Assembly (NCBI GenBank): GCA_002336035.1
Contig: DDED01000016.1
Location: 1 to 9,456 of the forward strand
Direction of reading: 5' to 3'
Length of the DNA: 9,456 bases
From: Cellvibrionales bacterium UBA1963
GTDB lineage: Bacteria > Pseudomonadota > Gammaproteobacteria > Pseudomonadales > UBA7434
Shown: positions 7,499-9,456 of the stretch, piece after piece
How positions within the stretch are numbered: the first letter of the stretch is position 1
Layout: the number at the start of each line of letters is the position of its first letter
Notes under the pieces: generated by a model
Told to the model about the DNA's origin: nothing
Seen by the model: the letters and a program-made list of their open reading frames with translations, nothing else
Database searches by the model: none
Translations under genes and position numbers: made by a program

Positions 7499-7502
7499 GG
7501 AG
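7499..7502 (+). promoter_or_regulatory. ribosome binding site GGAG that sets the start at 7509
   Basis: GGAG is six bases before the ATG at 7509. The in-frame ATG at 7497 overlaps this site and has only an A-run before it, so the start at 7509 is preferred and removes four residues. Confidence 0.7.
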
Positions 7503-7508
7503 CACACT

Positions 7509-8612
7509 ATGTCTGATCACTCACCCATCGAAAAAGCGGTTATTGACGGCACAGCCTGGCGTAATTTTTGCGATGAATTAAAATCATTAGCCGACATTAT
7601 AACTCGTGACGACACCCCCGATGACGTATTTAATCGCGCCGAGGGATTCCGCTATTTAACCCGATTATTACGAAATAGTTTAAATGCCACTATGGAATTT
7701 TCTGATGAAGAATTTCCCGATCTGCAAAGCCTAGGTCATATGGTTAAACTTGGCGCTGACAACCCTGATAATATTTATCAAGGCTGTCGCCTCAACCCCA
7801 ACTACGACTATAAAATTACCGGCAACCGCAACAGTGTTTTTTATTTGAGCTTTAGTAGTATCTCGGGCAGCTATGGTTCAAACGCTAAAATGATTGTAGA
7901 CGGTTTTATTGATAACGGTGAATTGACGGTTAATGATGACGGTAGTTTTGAAATCATTGTTAGCGTCAACCAACACGAAGGTAATTGGCTACCACTTACT
8001 TCAGCCACCAAGTCAATTAACATTCGGCAAACTTTTTTAGACCGCAGCCAAGAAAAAGCGGCCGATCTAACTATAGCGCGCATTGGCACTAATGAAAAAC
8101 CGACGCCCTTCACTGCGCAACAAATGCATGATGGACTAAAACAAGTCGGCCAATATATGAACGGCACCGTGAACTTATTCGCTGATTGGTCTGCCAGTTT
8201 CAAGCCAGACATCAATACCTTACCGCCAGCAGATCAGGCCTACTGCCAGTCAATTGGTGGCGATCCCAATATCTTTTATTTTCACAGTTACTGGGAACTT
8301 GCTGAAGACGAGGCCTTAGTCATTGAAGCGAAAACCATTCCACAGTGCAGCACATGGAATTTCCAGCTTGATAACTATTGGATGGAATCATTGGATTATC
8401 GCTATCATCAAATCACCCTGAACAAGCATACCGCCACATACAATGATGACGGTAGTGTTCGACTCATTGTTGCTCATCAAGACCCAGGCGATCCTAACTG
8501 GATAGATACTGCCGGTCATCTACTCGGCACTATGTGCTGGCGATGGATTGGAGCTTCTGAGTACCCCCCTGTAGAAACACGAGTGGTTAAAATAAAAGAT
8601 TTACTCTCATAA
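7509..8612 (+). CDS. DUF1214 domain-containing protein
   Basis: The protein has 367 residues and starts MSDHSPIEKAV. The C-terminal part matches the DUF1214 family as I know it: FYFHSYWEL, then WNFQLDNYWMES (283-294), a short strand with DDGS, and HQDPGDPNWIDT (323-334) followed by a Gly/Trp-rich end. The N-terminal half is a helical segment with RAEGFRYLTRLLRN near 45-58 and a beta-rich middle domain. There is no signal peptide, lipobox or membrane helix, so a cytosolic location is expected. The family has no established reaction that I can name with confidence. It often accompanies lipid, steroid or aromatic catabolism genes in actinobacteria and marine proteobacteria, from general knowledge. 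It stands as a single-gene unit, divergent from the second ligase and followed by a terminator at 8660-8694. Confidence 0.88.
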   Translation: MSDHSPIEKAVIDGTAWRNFCDELKSLADIITRDDTPDDVFNRAEGFRYLTRLLRNSLNATMEFSDEEFPDLQSLGHMVKLGADNPDNIYQGCRLNPNYDYKITGNRNSVFYLSFSSISGSYGSNAKMIVDGFIDNGELTVNDDGSFEIIVSVNQHEGNWLPLTSATKSINIRQTFLDRSQEKAADLTIARIGTNEKPTPFTAQQMHDGLKQVGQYMNGTVNLFADWSASFKPDINTLPPADQAYCQSIGGDPNIFYFHSYWELAEDEALVIEAKTIPQCSTWNFQLDNYWMESLDYRYHQITLNKHTATYNDDGSVRLIVAHQDPGDPNWIDTAGHLLGTMCWRWIGASEYPPVETRVVKIKDLLS

Positions 8613-8659
8613 AAATTTTTAATTTTAGCGATCTTTAATTTCCCCAAAAAGTTTAGCTT

Positions 8660-8694
8660 GCAGCTTTGTTAAGACTAGCTTAGCTGCTTTTTTT
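8660..8694 (+). terminator. probable intrinsic terminator of the DUF1214 gene
   Basis: Perfect arms GCAGCT (8660-8665) and AGCTGC (8682-8687) enclose a 16-base loop and are followed at once by seven T (8688-8694). The hairpin begins 48 bases after the stop codon at 8612. The six-pair stem is short and the loop large, so efficiency may be modest. Confidence 0.55.
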
Positions 8695-8712
8695 ATATTC
8701 TTCCGTTTACTG

Positions 8713-8845
8713 TTAGGGCGAAAATATTTGTGGCGACACGCATCTGCAGACGTAATATCTGCCTGATGCGTGTACTCATGAAATACACACCGTAGGCCAA
8801 GGTCAAGCCTACCCAGCTACCAAGAAATCAGCCGTGTTCGCCTAA
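8713..8845. other. 133-base multibranched inverted-repeat element (candidate structured RNA or DNA element)
   Basis: The two ends pair: TTAGGgCGAA at 8713-8722 with TTCGCCTAA at 8837-8845, nine pairs with one bulged G. Inside is a long hairpin with arms ACACGCATC (8736-8744) and GATGCGTGT (8765-8773), continued by GCAGA (8746-8750) and TCTGC (8758-8762) around a seven-base loop. That is 14 pairs with a 1-by-2 internal loop. A second hairpin has GTAGGC (8792-8797) and GCCTAC (8807-8812). Closed outer stem plus two inner arms gives a three-way junction layout. The strand is unknown because the pairing works equally on both. It does not match any RNA class I can recognise. Confidence 0.5.
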
Positions 8846-8984
8846 GCATAAGTAACATTACTCAGGGTGAACAACCGTTTGATTTTTTGGTCATTGTGCC
8901 CATGCTCAGTTTGGCTCGAAAAGTGCGCTGCCCCACTGCGTTTAATAATTTTAAACTAAAATAACTTTACGCAACTTTTGGCTC

Positions 8985-9022
8985 GCAACTATACGCTCGA
9001 ATATTTTCGAGCAACGTGTTGC
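8985..9022. repeat. long hairpin with symmetric internal loop
   Basis: GCAAC (8985-8989) pairs with GTTGC (9018-9022). GCTCGAA (8995-9001) pairs with TTCGAGC (9006-9012) around a four-base loop. The two helices are separated by five unpaired bases on each side, so the arms are exactly symmetric. No T-run follows on either strand, which argues against a terminator. It lies outside the 8713-8845 element but in the same gene-free region. Confidence 0.55.
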
Positions 9023-9200
9023 AAGACGCCGATAGATGACACTTAACCGTTAGCTAAGCTACACACTTAAGCATGCTGGATTACCGATGCCATAAAATTA
9101 ACTACCCGATTTTATCGAGAGCGAAGGCAAGACATTAACGGCGAACTTACTGCCGAGGGTAACAGTGAAGGGAAAGCTGATAGCACGGTTTGTCAGCGAC

Positions 9201-9241
9201 AAAAAATTGCATTAACATTGAGCTTTTCTTACCTTCAATGT
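9201..9241 (-). terminator. weak candidate terminator of the minus-strand SDR gene
   Basis: Read on the minus strand, a 7-bp stem (9241-9235 with 9221-9215, ACATTGA/TCAATGT) lies 17 bases after the stop codon. It is followed, after eight more bases, by six T (9206-9201). The AT-rich stem, 13-base loop and displaced T-run make it a poor intrinsic terminator. Its place just behind the gene is the main support. Confidence 0.35.
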
Positions 9242-9258
9242 CATTTCTAACCATTCTA

Positions 9259-9456
9259 TTATTCATGGCCATATAATTGCTTTGCGGTCGACATGACTTC
9301 CATTAATGAGCGCTCGACAATCATTCCGCCGTCTACATCCAATATTTTCCCAGTCATATAACTTGATGCTGGCGAGGCTAAGTACAACACAGCTGCAGCT
9401 ATATCTTCTGGCTGGCCAATACGCCCTACCGGCGTCCACGCACTTAACTCTTGCTC
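9259..9456 (-). CDS. short-chain dehydrogenase/reductase, C-terminal part (runs off the window)
   Basis: The minus strand is open from the window edge to a TAA at 9261-9259, giving 65 residues. The sequence has the classical SDR ending: PVGRIGQPEDIA, a helix with AVLYLASPASSY, then MTGKILDVDGG, where the VDGG turn closes the last Rossmann strand. Residues after VDGG (MIVERSLMEVMSTAKQLYGHE) form a longer tail than in many family members, about 21 residues. The nucleotide-binding Gly motif and the Tyr-Lys catalytic pair lie outside the window, so cofactor preference and activity cannot be judged. Such enzymes oxidise alcohols or reduce ketones with NAD(P), which would fit the aldehyde dehydrogenase and CoA ligases to the left. 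It converges on the DUF1214 gene across the structured gene-free region. Confidence 0.9.
   Translation of the reverse strand, partial: EQELSAWTPVGRIGQPEDIAAAVLYLASPASSYMTGKILDVDGGMIVERSLMEVMSTAKQLYGHE

Larger units (their letters stand above)
8661..9078. repeat. imperfect inverted repeat pair flanking the structured region
   Basis: The sequence at 8661-8685 recurs inverted at 9052-9078. TAGCTTAGCT is identical (8676-8685 against 9061-9052), TTAAG is shared, and CAGC is shared at the outer end. Spacers differ by two bases, and about 20 of 25 positions agree. It could mark the ends of a small non-autonomous element of about 420 bases. However, the core is AGCT-rich and partly self-complementary, no target-site duplication is seen, and the left arm coincides with the terminator. 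Chance is a real alternative. Confidence 0.22.
8695..9258. other. 564-base gene-free region rich in inverted repeats
   Basis: The longest reading frames opened by ATG on the plus strand here are only about 20 codons, and I see no protein remnant. The region holds the nested element at 8713-8845 and the hairpin at 8985-9022. It also has smaller inverted repeats: ATAAAAT/ATTTTAT at about 9095-9118, GCTGATAG/TTGTCAGC at 9176-9197, and ACATTGA/TCAATGT at 9215-9241. TTTGGCTCG occurs twice as a direct repeat (8910-8918 and 8977-8985). It may be a structured RNA, a decayed mobile element or both. Confidence 0.55.

Noticed and set aside
7871..8215. Minus-strand ORF of 114 codons opposite the DUF1214 gene
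   Set aside because: It is antisense to a gene with a clear ribosome site and recognisable domain, and its composition looks like a reverse-frame translation.
8713..8845. An integron attC recombination site
   Set aside because: The length and paired ends are suggestive, but the ends do not fit the RYYYAAC and GTTRRRY boxes: GTTAGGG has a G where a pyrimidine is required and the partner lacks AAC. No integrase or cassette array is seen.
9061..9150. Short plus-strand ORF of 21 codons starting near 9074
   Set aside because: It has no ribosome site and no recognisable content, and a frame of this length is expected by chance.

Overview
The window looks like a chromosomal catabolic region of a Gram-negative bacterium, most likely a marine-type gammaproteobacterium. 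The reasons are AT-rich intergenic DNA, Shine-Dalgarno-led genes, a lipoprotein exported through a lipobox, and the mix of CoA ligases, aldehyde dehydrogenase, SDR, DUF3604 and DUF1214 proteins. The lineage is inferred from family content and style only.

Layout. Bases 1-27 may hold the last eight codons of a plus-strand gene with a beta-barrel-like end. Bases 28-386 are non-coding and AT-rich, with a small inverted repeat, a T-run and a possible promoter. A plus-strand operon follows: an NAD(P)-dependent aldehyde dehydrogenase (387-1823), an AMP-forming acyl-CoA ligase (1928-3481) and a large DUF3604 lipoprotein (3499-5517). A convergent minus-strand block overlaps the end of the lipoprotein gene. 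It contains a second AMP-forming acid-CoA ligase (7292-5766) and a small two-helix membrane protein (5734-5453). A DUF1214 gene (7509-8612, plus) is transcribed divergently from the second ligase, and a probable intrinsic terminator follows it. Bases 8695-9258 carry no convincing gene but are unusually rich in inverted repeats. They include a 133-base element (8713-8845) in which an outer stem encloses two inner hairpins. At the right edge is the C-terminal third or so of a minus-strand short-chain dehydrogenase (9259-9456).

How the genes may work together. Aldehyde dehydrogenase plus acyl-CoA ligase makes an aldehyde to acid to acyl-CoA route, and the SDR could supply alcohol or ketone oxidation. 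The second ligase, in a separate transcription unit, suggests a second or branch acid substrate. The DUF3604 protein keeps His and Asp clusters like those of PHP-type metal hydrolases. It would sit in the cell envelope and could release or process the substrate that the cytosolic enzymes consume. The substrate cannot be read from the sequence.

The most unexplained parts are the structured non-coding element at 8713-8845 with its neighbouring hairpins, the small membrane protein overlapping the DUF3604 gene, and the role of the DUF3604 lipoprotein inside a CoA-ligase operon. I found no CRISPR array, tRNA, rRNA, complete insertion sequence or defence system.
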